Source: Bipalium vagum
Taxonomy: Eukaryota > Platyhelminthes > Tricladida > Geoplanidae
Assembly (NCBI GenBank): GCA_037834085.1
Contig: JBBMKC010196163.1
Span: 1-50,930, forward strand
Direction of reading: 5' to 3'
DNA: 50,930 bases
Shown: piece by piece, positions 1-14,400 of the stretch
How the letters are laid out: each line of letters starts with the position of its first letter
How positions within the stretch are numbered: position 1 is the stretch's first letter
Program-made: the position numbers and the translations under genes
Notes under the pieces: generated by a model
Seen by the model: only the letters and a program-made list of their open reading frames with translations
What the model was told of the DNA's origin: nothing
The model's database searches: none

Positions 1-4
1 TTAC

Positions 5-58
<54 letters not shown>

Positions 59-59
59 G
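1..59. repeat. (TTA)n microsatellite at the left edge
   Basis: The window opens with an almost perfect run of about 19 TTA/ATT triplets, then one interruption and a short continuation to about 79. The array probably extends past the window edge. It lies in the intron or downstream part of the minus-strand discoidin gene. Confidence 0.9.
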
Positions 60-79
60 ATTATTATTATTATTATTTT

Positions 80-2172
80 AATTATTACTAGTGAATTTTT
101 CATAGCACTGACATCATTACATTGTCAAGAAATGATGAACTAAAAAGTAAATGTTAGATCAAATTTGCATATTTGTACTTTTGTGCCAGGCTCTCAAAGA
201 CAATGATGCCTTGATCAGCAATGACAACAAATGACAAAAAAATAATGGTCACATTCACTTTATTTGTTAAGTATTTGTAAAAAATTGTTATTTGCTTCAC
301 AGAAACTGTTTGCTCAATTAGTGCCGGGCCTGGGTATGTTGTTATCTTGATTTAATTATTATTTATTATTAAAATTAAAAAAATATCATTATACTGATCC
401 AGACAGGAGTCGAACCTTCTTTAATGGAATAATACTTTGAATTTTTACGCCACTCTAAAGGATCGTCGATTTTTTAATGAAAAATACGATACGAAAAACG
501 TAGATCTTTTTAATGGTCGAAGGAAAAGTCAAAATGTTTTAAAATATTTTTATCGTTTATTATAATTAATTTTTTTAATATGAATTTTATCTCAGATTTT
601 ATCTCAATTTAGACTCGTTTATTTTTTAAGTTTCATGACATAATTAACTTCATTAATGAAGTTTTAATAACAATTGTGTAAAAATTATATTTAAAAACAT
701 TATTCATAATATAATATAATATTTAAATAATTTATAAAATAATATAATATTTATTATCCATTTTCGTGTGTTCTAATTTCTTTAAAATAATTTTATTATT
801 TTGAATATTTAATTTTTTATAATTATTATTATCAAATTTTTTTATTTAATTTTAATTTTAATTTTTAAATTTTTAGAAATTTCAATAAATAAATCAATGA
901 TTTTCTTAGTTTTAAAATAAATAAAGCATTTTTAACTTGATAAGTTTACGTAGATTTTTAAATATTTATTAACGTAAGTTTTCAATACTAAGTGATCAAT
1001 AATAATAATTTTTATTATTAAGAATTAAAATCAATTAATCGAAAAAATAAACAAGAAAAATATTAAAAAATAATTTTTAAAAATTTAAAAATTAATCCAT
1101 AAAAGCTTTTGAATAAAACATTTCCAAAACTGTATAAAAAATTCATGAACAAAGTTTTATTTTAAAAATAAAATAAAATTCACATTAAATCTTACTGGGT
1201 TTATTGCATATAAATATTTTCGTCCATAAAAATTTATCTAAAGGAATTTCATTTGCCTATTAAATAGAGAGATTAAAAGAATATATAATTTAATATTTAT
1301 CAATAAATATTAAAATAAGTAAATTTTGAAACTCTTTTTATTTAATATCTTAAATGAATAACGGTAATCTGAACGTGATGATTTTAATAGTAAATCGATA
1401 TCTGTCACTGAATTTTAAAAAATCAATAATTAAAGTTTCAATTTTATTTTAAAAAGTATTATTATTATTATTTTAATACTTAATTATTTTAATTTTTATT
1501 ATTATATTATATTTTTTATTATTTTTTATTATTTTAAAAAACTGTTATTATTAATTAATAAGTTTTTTTTCAAATATTATTATTTTAATTATTTTCAAGC
1601 CTCGATAAATTATTTTCTAGGTTTGGATTTACTATTCTTTTAAATCAGAGTTTAATCTTTATTTAGTTTAATATTAATTGATTATTATTTAATAATTATT
1701 AAAATTAATTAACCACTATCATTAATATACTGATAATAAATAATTGTTAATATATATAATTCAGGAATAATCAATGCCTTATATATGCTCTGATTTCGTA
1801 GAAAACTAAACAATGTTAGAGGTTCATTGAAATTAAAAAAAAGTAAAAATGTAAAAAAGAAAACTAATTGAAAAAGTAGTAAAATTAAAAATTGGAAAAA
1901 CTTTTGTCATTTTGGAAACATTTTAAGCATTATGTATCACGTTCTTCTCTCAGTTTATTTAACTAAAACAAAATATTACTATTCTGTGTTTTGGCACACC
2001 AGGCCTTGTTGCTCAAAATATGGCCATATTCTTCAGAGCATGTTCTCTGTTTCTTTTTGCCTTTTGATCCAGAAGATGTGATCTTTCCATACGGAAAAAC
2101 TCCCAATAACTCTTTACAAGCTGAATTACATATCATGATAATCCAAGCAAAAATAATGACCATTGTTCTTAC
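80..2172. other. AT-rich stretch, probably intron of the discoidin-domain gene
   Basis: This stretch lies downstream, on the minus strand, of the last recognisable discoidin exon. The donor site at 2172-2171 means that the gene continues to the left. Apart from the tRNA-like sequence at 396-464 I see only AT-rich low-complexity sequence with poly-A/T and ATT runs. No further exon was recognised. Confidence 0.6.
396..464 (-). other. degenerate tRNA-like sequence
   Basis: Read on the minus strand, this 69-base stretch ends in a 5-bp pairing (GATCC at the 5' side, GGATC at the 3' side). It contains a perfect B-box, GGTTCGACTCC (plus-strand 406-416), 43 bases after a weak A-box-like TTTAGAGTGG. 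That spacing fits a tRNA or a tRNA-derived SINE. The T stem pairs poorly and I cannot place an anticodon with confidence. It is more likely a decayed tRNA-derived repeat than a working tRNA gene, and chance remains possible in such AT-rich DNA. Confidence 0.3.
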
Positions 2173-2311
2173 GTTGACAGCCCAAAATTTCGACCCTGAG
2201 ACTAGGATGGTTGTGCCAAGTGTACGTGTGAAACTTTATAAACCTTGCCCTTATTTTCTCATCCAAATAATTGTGCTTCACCGAAAAAGAATCGACATTG
2301 CCCTCAAAAAT
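2173..2311 (-). CDS. discoidin gene, exon 4 (end of the discoidin domain)
   Basis: This exon runs from an AG acceptor (TCACAACAG, plus-strand 2312-2320) to a GTAAGA donor. It encodes IFEGNVDSFSVKHNYLDEK and then RVEILGCQ, the strongly conserved final beta-strands of F5/8 type C domains, including the closing Cys. It ends in phase 1, so at least one more exon must lie to the left of the window. Confidence 0.85.
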
Positions 2312-5300
2312 CTGTTGTGAAAATGCTCTTTTAAAATTGTCCAATTTTACCATATCAAAAATCTATTAAAATGACTTACTTTTTGTAATGCAAAAAAGAC
2401 ATGGGAAAAGTATAATAAAATCTAAATTAATGGCTAAAACATATTGCCCGAAGTTAAATTATATTTTCCATTTGCTTTAATAGTTAAAGAAAATTCCTAT
2501 TTGTGTAATATCTGTGGGTCTAATTAAATAAAGGACAAGATATTGCCTAATAAAAAATAACCTTCAGTTTCGTATAATTTGGGAATCCGTATTTCCCTAT
2601 TTCATTTATCCCATCTATACTTTAATGTATTTTACTAATTTTTATTTTATTTATATTTATAACGATAATATCTAAAATTGTCAAAAATTGATTATTTTAT
2701 CAGTAATTATTTTTCTGGTAAATGATTATTGATAATTTAAACAAAAATGAGTTTAACAAACAATTGAAAAAAATCTTTAAATACGTCTGTATAAAATACG
2801 TACTGGTCAGTCATTTGGAAAAATATTTGCTTCTTAAGCCATCTTATAAAAGATATTCAATGAATAAATAATTTAAAAATTTTTTTAATGAACTTCGAGG
2901 GTTATCATAAAGAAAATATTATTTTTTTTCGCTTATGATAATTTATCACAAATATTAGGTCGTTTCATAAGTTTTGTCGTTTTTCATTAACGTATATAAA
3001 TATGGGAAAATAAAACTGTAAGGAATTAATAATTTCGTTTTTTAAATTATTATGTGAAGTTGTATTATAATACTACTTATTAATATAATACTACTTATTA
3101 TTTTAATACATAAAATATCTAAATTTCATAATTAAATTGAACAGGTGTAAATATTTAATTAATTAAAAAAGTAATTTAATAAAAGTTAATTTAATAAAGA
3201 CCCAATTTGTCATTGTACGGTGTTCCAGTTTAAGTACGGTGTCAACATAACGGTCACAATAAATACGCTGTCCATTCCAAATTAGCATAAAAAATTCAGG
3301 AAGAAAATTTCCATCTGGAAGGCAAGCCTAAATCTGGATCACCAACTGTTCTGCAAAAACTGACGAATAGAATTCATAAACAACCACTTGATCTGCACTA
3401 CTCTCCAGAATACAAACAGACCTATCTTTGATCGTTTGATACCGAAGATGAGAAATGGAAGACCGTCTAAGTTCCGGATGGCAATGAATTAACACACAAC
3501 AGGCATTGACTGAGATGGATACTATAACATGCTTGGATATAGCAAAATAGCCCGTGATTTAAAGGCTATTGTTAAGACTAGCGAAGCCGGAAATTGAGTC
3601 TTTTTTCAATTGATTTCCAAAATTCTGTGTTATTAACAATTTGCAATTCACTGTTTTCAATACATTAGAAGGTTTCCTTTTTAGATATGATTGTTAGTAG
3701 GGAAGAGAAATTGGTTGCATACGACAATCCTAAGCTCAAAAGACAAAAGAGTCCCTTGTGGGTATGCCTCAGTATCAACAGTAAAGTTCAATTTTAGAGG
3801 AAAATTGCTTTTATGAGTTTGGTGGAGAATGGCCGGACTGGTGCAAGATAACCAAACTCGATCCCCTAGAAATTTCGGGTTTATGGATTATCTTTAATGG
3901 ATTATCTTGCAACATGATAATGCTATACCAAAAAAATTGAACAATCTTTGATAATAATTTTGTTTCATGACAATTTTTTATTCACCGTGTATTAATGCGT
4001 TTGATCCTTTATGCGTACTACATATATTGTAACTTCATTATAAATCTTGATCTCAGAATAAACTTTTTTACTTCTAGTTGGTCAGTTATTTTTAATCGTA
4101 ACCTTTTATTTTATTTATATTCTTTATAATTACATTCTATTTCAAATGAAAATAAGTACTTTTTGACTGCCGTAATTATCCTTTATATAATGGAAGTTTG
4201 TTCCATCTGAACTATAGGAAATCATAAAGGTTGAAACCCATTCCAAACCATCTCCACGGCCTTGGGTTAACACTCCACTTACCTAAAATTTGATATTATT
4301 AAAATAAATAATATTATCATTATATATCATATTTTTTTAATAAAACATTTTTTGACTGAAATTAAATTTCGACGATTTATTTACGGCCCAATGGTTCATC
4401 ATTAATCAAGGAAACTATAAATTATTTCTGCACATTGAAATATAAATAAATAAAAAACGAAACGTTACATCATAAAAATGTATTGATATATTTTAAATAA
4501 GCAAATAAAAAGCCTGATACTTTTTTGTTTAAATATTATCATAAAGATCAGTGAGAGAATAACTGTTAGATCACACAAAATGATACCTTCTCAATAAAAA
4601 CTGTTTCACACACATTTCCGATTAGATTCTATTTATTGTTTACCTGTGAAGCTCAATTTCAATGATGTAAAAATTGTGTAAACATTTTTATTTCTTCCGA
4701 TTTCTGTATTCATTGTGAAACACGTTTTCGTTAAATTTCATTCAATTATAAATGGTGGGATGAAAGATCGAAAACTCGTAAAAGTTATTCCACTGAAACT
4801 TCTTATTTATATTAAAATTTATGGTGAAGTAAAGAAATATATCTGTTATTTAGAAAATATCTTTCTAAAAGCATCCTCCATTGCAATTGGTGGAATCCAG
4901 AAAGTCCTGAAAACTGTTCAATCAAAACGCAGTCTTTGTTCTACAAGCTTCAGAGACTTTACTAGACTTTGGTTCATGTTACAGATTTTTGTCTCTAGAA
5001 TTTCAACTTCTGAATAAATACAGTCTGATAATCACAGTGACCAGTCCTGTTAAGTAATACATATATCCGGGAAATTTGATTTGCTAAAACCTTATACCAT
5101 TTCAGTTTAATGTATCGGTACTAGATTTTGTTGGAAGGCACACAGTTTATCTGCATGAATTTCAAGGTTCTATGTAATTATTAGTATAAATTTTAAAGCT
5201 ATCATTGCCGAAATCAATCTTGTGATTTTTGAAAACAATATTCGATCTAAAACATGATGCCTACAAGTTTATGAGTTTGTAAGATGATAATGTTTCAAGG

Positions 5301-5407
5301 CGTTCGAGGGAGTACTCAAACATTTTCGTTATTGTGAGCTTTCTAAATATTGTAAAGGTTTTTATCTAAAAATTCGTTTTTCGATGTGAATTTTTCGAAT
5401 GAGTCAA

Positions 5408-5447
<40 letters not shown>

Positions 5448-8400
5448 TCGATCTAATTTATTTTCCTTATATAATCAAATTATCAAAGTAGTCGTACTTT
5501 AGCATTTAAAAATAAAGATTTAAAAATTTCCATGTGAAAATGTTAGTACAAGGAAAGTCTCTATACATTTTTGGCAATCTGTGTGAAATATGTTTTATTT
5601 TTCTCCTTTATTTTTATTTTCTTTATTTTGATTACTTTTGTTGTTGCACGTAGATATATTTTAATTCTGAAGGCTTATAATTATTTTTAATAAAATAATA
5701 CTTTTATTGATTTTAAATATATTATAATAAATATTATTGTGCTTTATTTTATATATAATAAATAATAATAAATTTATAATAAAATATAACTATTTTTAAA
5801 ATTAAATATTCATTATAACTCAGTTAGTTTATGTCCTGCTCCCACTTAAGGCTGATATATAAGAAAATTGCATGAATACTCTTTAAAAACTCAAAAATTT
5901 TAATTGATAAAGAAAAATAGCTTTAAAAAATAATATAATTTTTCTAAATAAATATCATAAGTATAACATTTGGTACGCTGATATGACAGTTAAAATAATT
6001 ATCAATATATTTTACTGAAGCTCCGAGAAGAGCGTCTAATAATAAACTGGGAAATATTTCAAAGATATATAATTTCTTTTGAAATCCTACAGAAAGCATT
6101 TCTATTCTAACTCTGTGGAATCCCTTATTAAAGTACTTTGGTATCTAAAACGCAATTTCTCCGACATTTCGACTGTCAAATCTATATTTGTGCTAGCTTG
6201 TACTCTTGTAATTAATTTAATTAAGCAATTGAAAGTGGTCATAGTCAGTGGCAACGGAGAAACCAGTTAAGATAATGAGAAAAATGATAAGAAAATTATT
6301 ACCAACAGTAAAATGACTTCATCTGAAACAAAGATATAATTATTTGAAATCATCAATATAGACTAAAGTGAATTTGATCAATCATTCCATGAAACCCTGT
6401 CGTTTAAGGTTCTAAACCTTTGTAAAAGACTAACTCAAAAGAAATTAACTTTTTTATAATGATAATGATAATATTTATTTATTAAAATTTAATATTTTTC
6501 TACAGAATGACCACTAACTTTAATACACTTACGTAAGTGGTTATAAAAGTCATTCATAATATTTTTTCACATTTCTTTGGATATTTTAACTGCCTCCAAT
6601 TGAATAATATCTTTCAGATCTTGTGTCTTCATATTTCTCTAATAGAAGAAATCAAGTGGTGTTATTTCGCATATTGTTATCTTCAAATGCTGGTCTTCCA
6701 GACTCCCAAAGGAAACAAGTCAATTTAGAAAAATGTAAATTGAATTTATTTAATTATGAGATATATTTTGCTGAGCTCCAAAATCGGATATTTAATTTGT
6801 ACACACCCTATATTTTCCTTATTCATCTATCATAATATAATGACGTGCGCTATTGAGAGTGAAAAGTATCGATACTCCGTCAACAATTTTTAAAAATGGG
6901 ATTTAGTCCGCAAAAAATTTTAATTGAAAAAGAAAAGATAAAGCTTTCTACTGATTGAATCAATCAATAACTTTCCGGAGTTCTTAAGAAACTGATTCAA
7001 TCTGCATAAACGTGTTATTAATGTAATATTAAAGGGTTTTTGGGAACAATTGTATTTAACATTCATTACTGGTGAAATATCTCTGAACCATATCCTAGTA
7101 ATGGTCTTAAAAACTACCTGCCTATTGATCTGAGATATCATATAATATTCTCAACATTTTGCTTTAATTAATCGGATTGATTTTAATATTAATAATTATG
7201 ATCTATATTAACTGTTCACAGTGGGTAACAATGTTACTTATGTATCTTCGTAAAATAGTAATTTACAAATCAGAAATGGTCAAAGCATGATGGCATTAGT
7301 GTCGATCAAGACTTATTATTATTTAATAAATATATACTCTGATCATACTTTATAAACTATCATAATTAAAGCTAATTAAAGTATTAATGATATCCGAAAA
7401 TGATTTCTTAATTTTGTCATTTTTATTTCAGAAGATTAAGATTTTCCTTTCTCATCATTAAAGAGTTCTTCATTCATAATGAAATGAAAAATATTCGTTT
7501 TTATTGGTAATCTGCTTTTTATTTTTACTTATCTTAATATTCATCAATTAGTATTATTATTATTATGAATATTATTAAAAATATTTAATATTTATGTCAT
7601 ATATATTAAAAAATGATTAAATGTAACCTTAAAGCATTTTGTGCATTAAATTTTAATTAAATTTAGCTTATATATTTTTAAATATAATATAAATAATGAA
7701 TAAATATTAAAATATCAAAAAATATCATTAGAAAATAATAAAAATATAAAAATATAAAAATATAAAAATATAAAAATATAAAAATATAAAAATATAAAAA
7801 TATAAAAATATAAAAATATGAAAATATAAAAATATTCAAATATAAATATAAATATAAAAATATAAAAATATTCAAATATAAATATAAATATAAAAATATA
7901 TAAAAATAAAAAATATGAATATAATAAATAGTATAATAAATGTTCATTTGATTTTTCACTTAGCTACGTATACAAAGTAATTTTGTCTCAAATGTACTTT
8001 TATCTCTGAAATATTTTAAGTGTTAATTTCTTTACAGTTAATTACCGCTTATACCTTTATAATGTTTATATGAATTTGAGAAATTAATATTTAATATTTA
8101 TTTGTTAATTAAAATGTAAACGTAACTCAAATTCTTCAATTTTATTATGAAAGAAAATCTCTATTAAACCCTTTTCATTTTTTTAAAATAAAAATTACTA
8201 AAATTAAAGATAATAAAATAATTTTAAAAAACCTTTTTTGAATAAATTCCATTTAGGTTCCCAGTTCTTTGAGTATTACAGAATATTTTAATAATGAACG
8301 TTGTATTAATGAAAATTATGTGCACACACGCATTAGATTTGAGACTTAAAATGGGCCGTTTATCAACTTGCAGTTGACTGAACTATTTGCTGTTATTTGT

Positions 8401-11400
8401 GGTAAGCGTTTTTCAAAAATATTCAGTGAAACGTTTCTGATATTTCTAACAATGTTTTTGTCACATAGTTTTATATTGAGAATTTTTATAACAAAACCAA
8501 CGAACTGTCTGAAGTGATGCTGTTTTTGTAGCTCTTTTTTTAATTGAAACTAAAAAAATGTCAATTGTAAGGAAAAATGGATTTATTTTAGCATTTTAGA
8601 TCCAGGAAAACAATTTCCCCTTGTTGACTCCTTCAAAACAACGACAAAGAGGAACATCTCTGCAAAGAAGACTCAGTTTTAATAAGGGTGTAACTCATTT
8701 GTGATCAAACTGTTAAATGAGGTTTGTACCAAGAGCGTGTTATCCTTCTGAATCAGGTATTGAATGAAAACAATACCTGAGTGTGAGACAATGTAAGGTG
8801 AAATAATTTAAGTACAGGACAAAATCTACCCACACGTCACAAATGGATTCTAATGATATGTATGAAGACCACCGATAAGAAACACAATGCTAATTCGCTG
8901 AAACATTGACTGAACAACATTTCAAATTCTCAGGGGAGATTAGAAAATGGGTCACTATCTGAGACCCACTAAAGATGGCGTTTCGAAGTCTTGGAAGTTA
9001 TCTGCTTCTTCAAAGATAAAAGAAAATCAATACAACTTCCGATGACATATTTTTTGAGATTTATATGTAAATAGACAAAATATAGTGAAAATAATTCTCA
9101 CTTTCATCTCAAACAGTAATTTTTCAAGTATAACTTTTATTGAATTTTCATTACATTTTTTAATTTTAAATATCATCCAATATATGAAAAGCTTACCACT
9201 GCCTCTGTTCCAAGATCTATTTGAAGCCATTCCGAAAATGATTTAAATTTTGCGCACCAACTTTTTCGGTTATCTAAATAGACTCTAGCTTGGGACGCTT
9301 TACAGTTTTCTCTCCAAGAAATCAATTCTGTTGATGAAGCGGTTATTTGATTATCTCTAATATCTCCCAAAATCATTCCCAACGGTCCGACAGTTTGACA
9401 ATCTATAACAAGAACAATGTGAATAACCTTTATAATATTCCGAGGCTTAGTAAGGTATCTTTGAATCTAATACATAATAAAGTAATCATGCCAGTATTAT
9501 CTTTGACAACCCTTCCAGTAATTTTAATACTTCAAAGAGATACTATAAAGAATTTAACATGAAGATTTATGCTTTTAACTATGATATTTGGAGAAAACGT
9601 TTTTTTCTGTTTAAAACATGCTTTTTGAAATGGTTATTTTCAATTCAATCCTAGAGTAATGATTTTTCTGACTCTAAATTTCAAGATGAACCACATTCTG
9701 AATGTCACAACAAAATGTTAAAAAAACCATGATCATTATGTATTGAAAATATATATAATATTGAAAATTTGCATTACTTTTGACACACCCTGTATGATCA
9801 TTATACACTCGGTACAACCAATTACCATAAAGAAAAAAATTATGATATAAAACTTTACATGATATTAAAATGTTGAAACTTCCCAAAGAATATCAAGTGG
9901 ATTTGAACTGTTAATAAAGATAAGTCTAACGTTCCTAAATTCCTTTTATTGAGTAAATATTTAAATTTTTATTCATCAAATTAATCCAAACAAAAATTTA
10001 TCATATTTAGATTTTATTTTTTATTATTTAAAAAAAATAATCCCTCTTTCTTTCGTTTTATTTTCCTAAATTTTTGTCAAAGGTTATCAACAATTACTGT
10101 TTACTCATTAATTAGAAGAGGAATATTTTAGATCATTGAAAATGTTTTGCTTGTTTGCAAATACGTTAAAAAATACTGCTGTTTTTAAATAAAAACCTGT
10201 TTCCTTGTAAATATCTCGAATTATGATTTTATTATATTATTATTATTATTTTTTATAATAGAAAAAAATGTTAATCTTACGTAAATATATTATATTAAAA
10301 ATATTGCCCATGAAATAAGCGCGAAAATTAAACAATGGCGCGTGATACAGTTTTTGTTTAAGTCTGGTGAAAATAACGCGAAAAAAGTCATCAACGAAGC
10401 TACTTTTACAACTTGGAAAGAAAAGTGTCAGAGATGTGTTGATGAAGAGAATGGATATATTGCCTAGAGTGAATATGTAGCTTAATATTGAACTTTCGTT
10501 GTAAAATAAAAAAATTATTTTATTTTTTTTTCTATTTTTCTTTAACAGGCAAAACATTTTGAACAGTCTGATAATATTATATTATTAATCATTTATTATA
10601 ATTAATCATTTAACCCAATCAACCATGAAAGACATTATTCAAAGTTCCCATTTTCATTACTCCCTTTTATTCAGCCAATCCTCAGATTCAGTGATCTTCA
10701 ATACAAGCTTATTTCATACAAAACCACAATATAATTATCAATAATTTGATATTATCATTTGTACAAGAATGCAAAATTAAATGTCAATAATGGCCCATCA
10801 TCTTTATGAAACTGTCTGTCATTTATACGTTATCACGTGGGCTTCAGATGCCTTTGTAAAAGGAATTAAGAGGTCTTCTGGAACTAGGTCTTGTTTGAAT
10901 GGTGGTATAGCTTCTCTCTACTAATTTGTTTGTTTATATAGATAGTGTTGAGTTATATGTCAAAAGGTATATGTAGATTTTGGCCAATCAAGAGTATCAA
11001 TAAACTATGTGCATCTTATTTTTATTGATCTTCATTAAATTAATTTTGTGTTGTGTATGAATGCCATCCTCAGGGAATTACTTTTTACTTGTTTTATCAT
11101 AAAATGAATCTCGGGATCAAATTAATTAATCGACGGAAAATACGATGAAAAAATGAATTCTAAGGACCCTTTAAACTTTTCAGAAAGACGTGATTTGTTT
11201 TTTTTTGCTATTTATATTTTGAGAGTAAACATTATAATTATTATGTCAACTTATGTAAACTTTTAAGCGATGCATTAAAGTTCTATTTTAATTAATTTAA
11301 ATTACAAATAGTTTAATTAACTAATTTCTATTAATCACTGATTCTGATACCAAAACACTAACGCAACATTGAAAATTCCAATCCAGTTCAATGAAACATT

Positions 11401-14400
11401 TAAAAGGATATTTATAGTCTTATAATTATATCACAAGAAACTTTAATTAAATGAAAGATAAATAAATATTTCAGTACTACAGGGTGTCTCAAATGTCTCC
11501 GCGGGAAGTATGCTTTGATGTTTCTAATGCACTTTGAGATATTTAATTTGCTTTTTAAAAAGAAAGAAAAGTTTGTAAAGTTTTATTTTATATAAAATAA
11601 TCTACAAAAATTGTTCAAAATGACTACCAGTATGCGAAATACATACATTCACTCCTTTTACAATATTTTAAAATACTTTAAACAAAGTTTCTCTGGTCAT
11701 GCCTTTCATTTCTTCAGTGATTTTTGTTTTCAAATAGTCAATATTTTTTATTTCAGTTTTCAAAACTTTGTTCTTTAAATGACTCCATAAATTGACATTA
11801 GCAGTTGTTGTATCTCGTAAAAATGGGCGCCATCGAATTAAACCACTTTCAGTGATCACCTTTTGTCTTCCAGAACGTTTTCGATATTCTATTGATCCAG
11901 TTTCACAAAAATGACAAAAGATCTCTCTTTTACTACTTTCACTTGGCGAGTTTTCCCAATTTTAATTTTTTATTTTCCACACAAATTGCCTCGAATTGGA
12001 TCAATATTAATAATAATTTATTCTGGTGCTTATGTGAACAGCCATTGGCTAAATGTAATTTTAAAATATTAAAATAAAACTTAACCTTATTATACAAATA
12101 GAAATTTAAATGGGTTGAATTGAATGAAAAATATTTCAGCTTACTTTCAGCGGGGACTTTTGTGAAACCCTGTAAAAAGCTACTATAAAATGTATTAAGA
12201 ATGACATTCAATAAATTTCATTTTTAATTTTGATTATGAGAGATTAAATAACATTTTATGCTTTATTTTCAATGTCTACTTATTACGAACATGGAAATAT
12301 GACCCGCTTTATACTTGTGTGAAACCTCATTTATTTATGTGGGAATTTTTTCTTTTTTAAGACTCCAACTTATTATGTTGGTAATTATGGAATTTTTCTG
12401 GATTAGAATTATGAACTCCTTCATCATCCATCATATTCACCAGAATTAGTCCTAAATGATTTTCAGTTATTCTGATATCTAGGCTCAATTTCTACAGAGA
12501 CATGCTTTACTAATCAGCAAGACACGAAAAATCTTATCGGCCAATTCTTTGAATCAAAAATTGGTGATTTCTTTAAACCTATGGTTAAGGCAGTATCAAC
12601 CACGGACTGAGGTGTATTGAAGCAGATGGAGCTTATTTTGATAAATAAAATGTTTTATAAACCCATGTCCTCAATTAATTCTGAAAGCTAATTATTATAT
12701 TAAAAATGACATTTTATCTGCACCAATATCATAATTTTTTTAATTAATTAATTTTTTTTTTGAAGGCCTCGTAAATAAAAATAATTAAAATAAATTTGGA
12801 TAAAAAACTTATAATATTATTAAAAAGTTTCAAATTATTATATAAAGTTTTTTTTATTATTATTTATTAATTTATTATTAATATTATCAGTTAAGCCGCT
12901 GATTGATATCTTATTAAAATATATCAATATATAATTCCTGGTCTTTTTTCTTTATTTCATTTCCAATAATGAAAGCTTAGGAACAATATATAGCGAATAA
13001 TTATTTCAATTATATTTTATTTCCACCAATAATAAAATCGCTAATTAAACATTATTGTATTTTCCAATAACAATATTATGTTTTGATACTTTCAATAAAG
13101 ATAATTTAGAGAAATTATCGTGTACTATAAGTTTTCCCTTTGCAATTTATTCAAGATCAATATGAACAAATAATTATATCGACAATCTCGATTAACTCGC
13201 CTGTTCGCTTTTACCATCTGCACAAAGAATGCGATATCAATGTTCGCCGAGTTTTTTACAGTTTAGCGAGGTGGTATGCCATGATTTATTTACAACCATT
13301 TGATGCATTTTCCCACATATGGAATAAAAATAATATTTGTTATCAAAACTCAAGGAAGAATTCGGTTTTTTGGAAAATTTTAAATGGAGATTAATTTTAT
13401 GTAACAATTCTTCGTTTGTTGATTTAAACAAACGGACCAATATCCTCATTTACCAGATTGGTTGACCTAGTTAAACCTAAGTCTTGTTTTATTAACCTCT
13501 TAAATTCTCACAAAATAATCTTCACAAATGTCGGGGGCGTAGATTAATCGGAATGGATTTGAAATCCTTCATATTTTATGGGAAACTTGTTTCTTATTTT
13601 ATTTCCCATGGAGAATCTATCAAATATAAATATAAGAAATAAATAAAATGTATAAGATATTTGTCAATTCATGTATTAATGAAGAAACCTTAACCTGGAC
13701 TAGCGAACTATCACTTCTATTGGTGATAAATTAAATTTTTATTTTTTGAATAATTTTATTTTTAATTGATTAATATCATTTTTAGATATAAGAAAAATAG
13801 TCTTAACCCCTTACCAAACCATAAATCTGGTACTAGGTATAAGTAATGAATGTTAAAACGTATGTAAATGAATTTATTAATTCCACTGGTAATCCCAGCT
13901 CAATAGCATATATTAAAGTTATTGCAGTTAAAAATCTCGTACTTGAAATTGAGGAGTTGAAAAATATGTCGATCTCTGATCAATTTTTATTTAGTCCTTC
14001 GTCATCCTGTATATCAGTTGAGCTCTTTATTGGATTTGATTGATAACCGACAAGTTTATTTTGAAAAAAATAGAGTGCTTAAGGCTAGCTTATGCTTGTA
14101 TATTGTTGCATGGAATAATGAAATAATACTTTGGTTTTATTTTGTTGGTTTTCGAAACTGAAGTAATGATTAAAAGATATTGCCGAGGGCATATGTATGT
14201 TTGTGTTAGAAGTGAAATTCTTAAACCATCAACAGACAATCTATTGCGATCTTTATTCGCTATTTTTATCGAGGGTTAGCTATCCCGTTGCTTCGTACCT
14301 AATGCTCTTCACACCACTCACTAATATAAGGAAGACCATGATTATATCTTTAGACGATGATTAGACATACGATGATGACCCATGTGGTGATATCATTAGT

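Larger units (their letters stand above)
3971..9196. other. large introns of the discoidin gene, mostly anonymous AT-rich DNA
   Basis: Except for exon 3 at 4160-4282 and the repeats listed separately, I see no convincing gene here. Several ORFs of 60-100 codons exist (for example 4715-5017 plus and 6079-6270 plus) but have no recognisable motif. A motif like a transposon end, TATAGGGTGTGTAC when read on the minus strand, occurs near 6802-6815. Confidence 0.5.

Noticed and set aside
4715-5017. 100-codon ORF on the plus strand
   Set aside because: No motif I recognise, strong Lys/Ile/Phe bias of AT-rich DNA, and it lies inside an intron of the discoidin gene on the other strand. Possibly chance.
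6920-7141. Possible BEL/Pao-like piece (a short FW..Y-like reading on the plus strand)
   Set aside because: Only a few residues resemble the family and no neighbouring motif supports it.
7735-7915. CRISPR-like regular repeats
   Set aside because: The units are directly adjacent without spacers and the genome is animal. It is a simple tandem repeat.
7678-7959. 93-codon Phe/Tyr/Ile-rich ORF
   Set aside because: It is the translation of the 8-bp tandem array, not a gene.
10246-10557. 103-codon minus-strand ORF
   Set aside because: Composition is that of random AT-rich sequence. The opposite strand has a possible mariner C-terminus, which better explains the less biased part.
13140-13449. Overlapping ORFs on both strands
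   Set aside because: Neither has a known motif. Overlap on both strands and lack of splice context argue against a gene, although the composition is less AT-biased than its surroundings.
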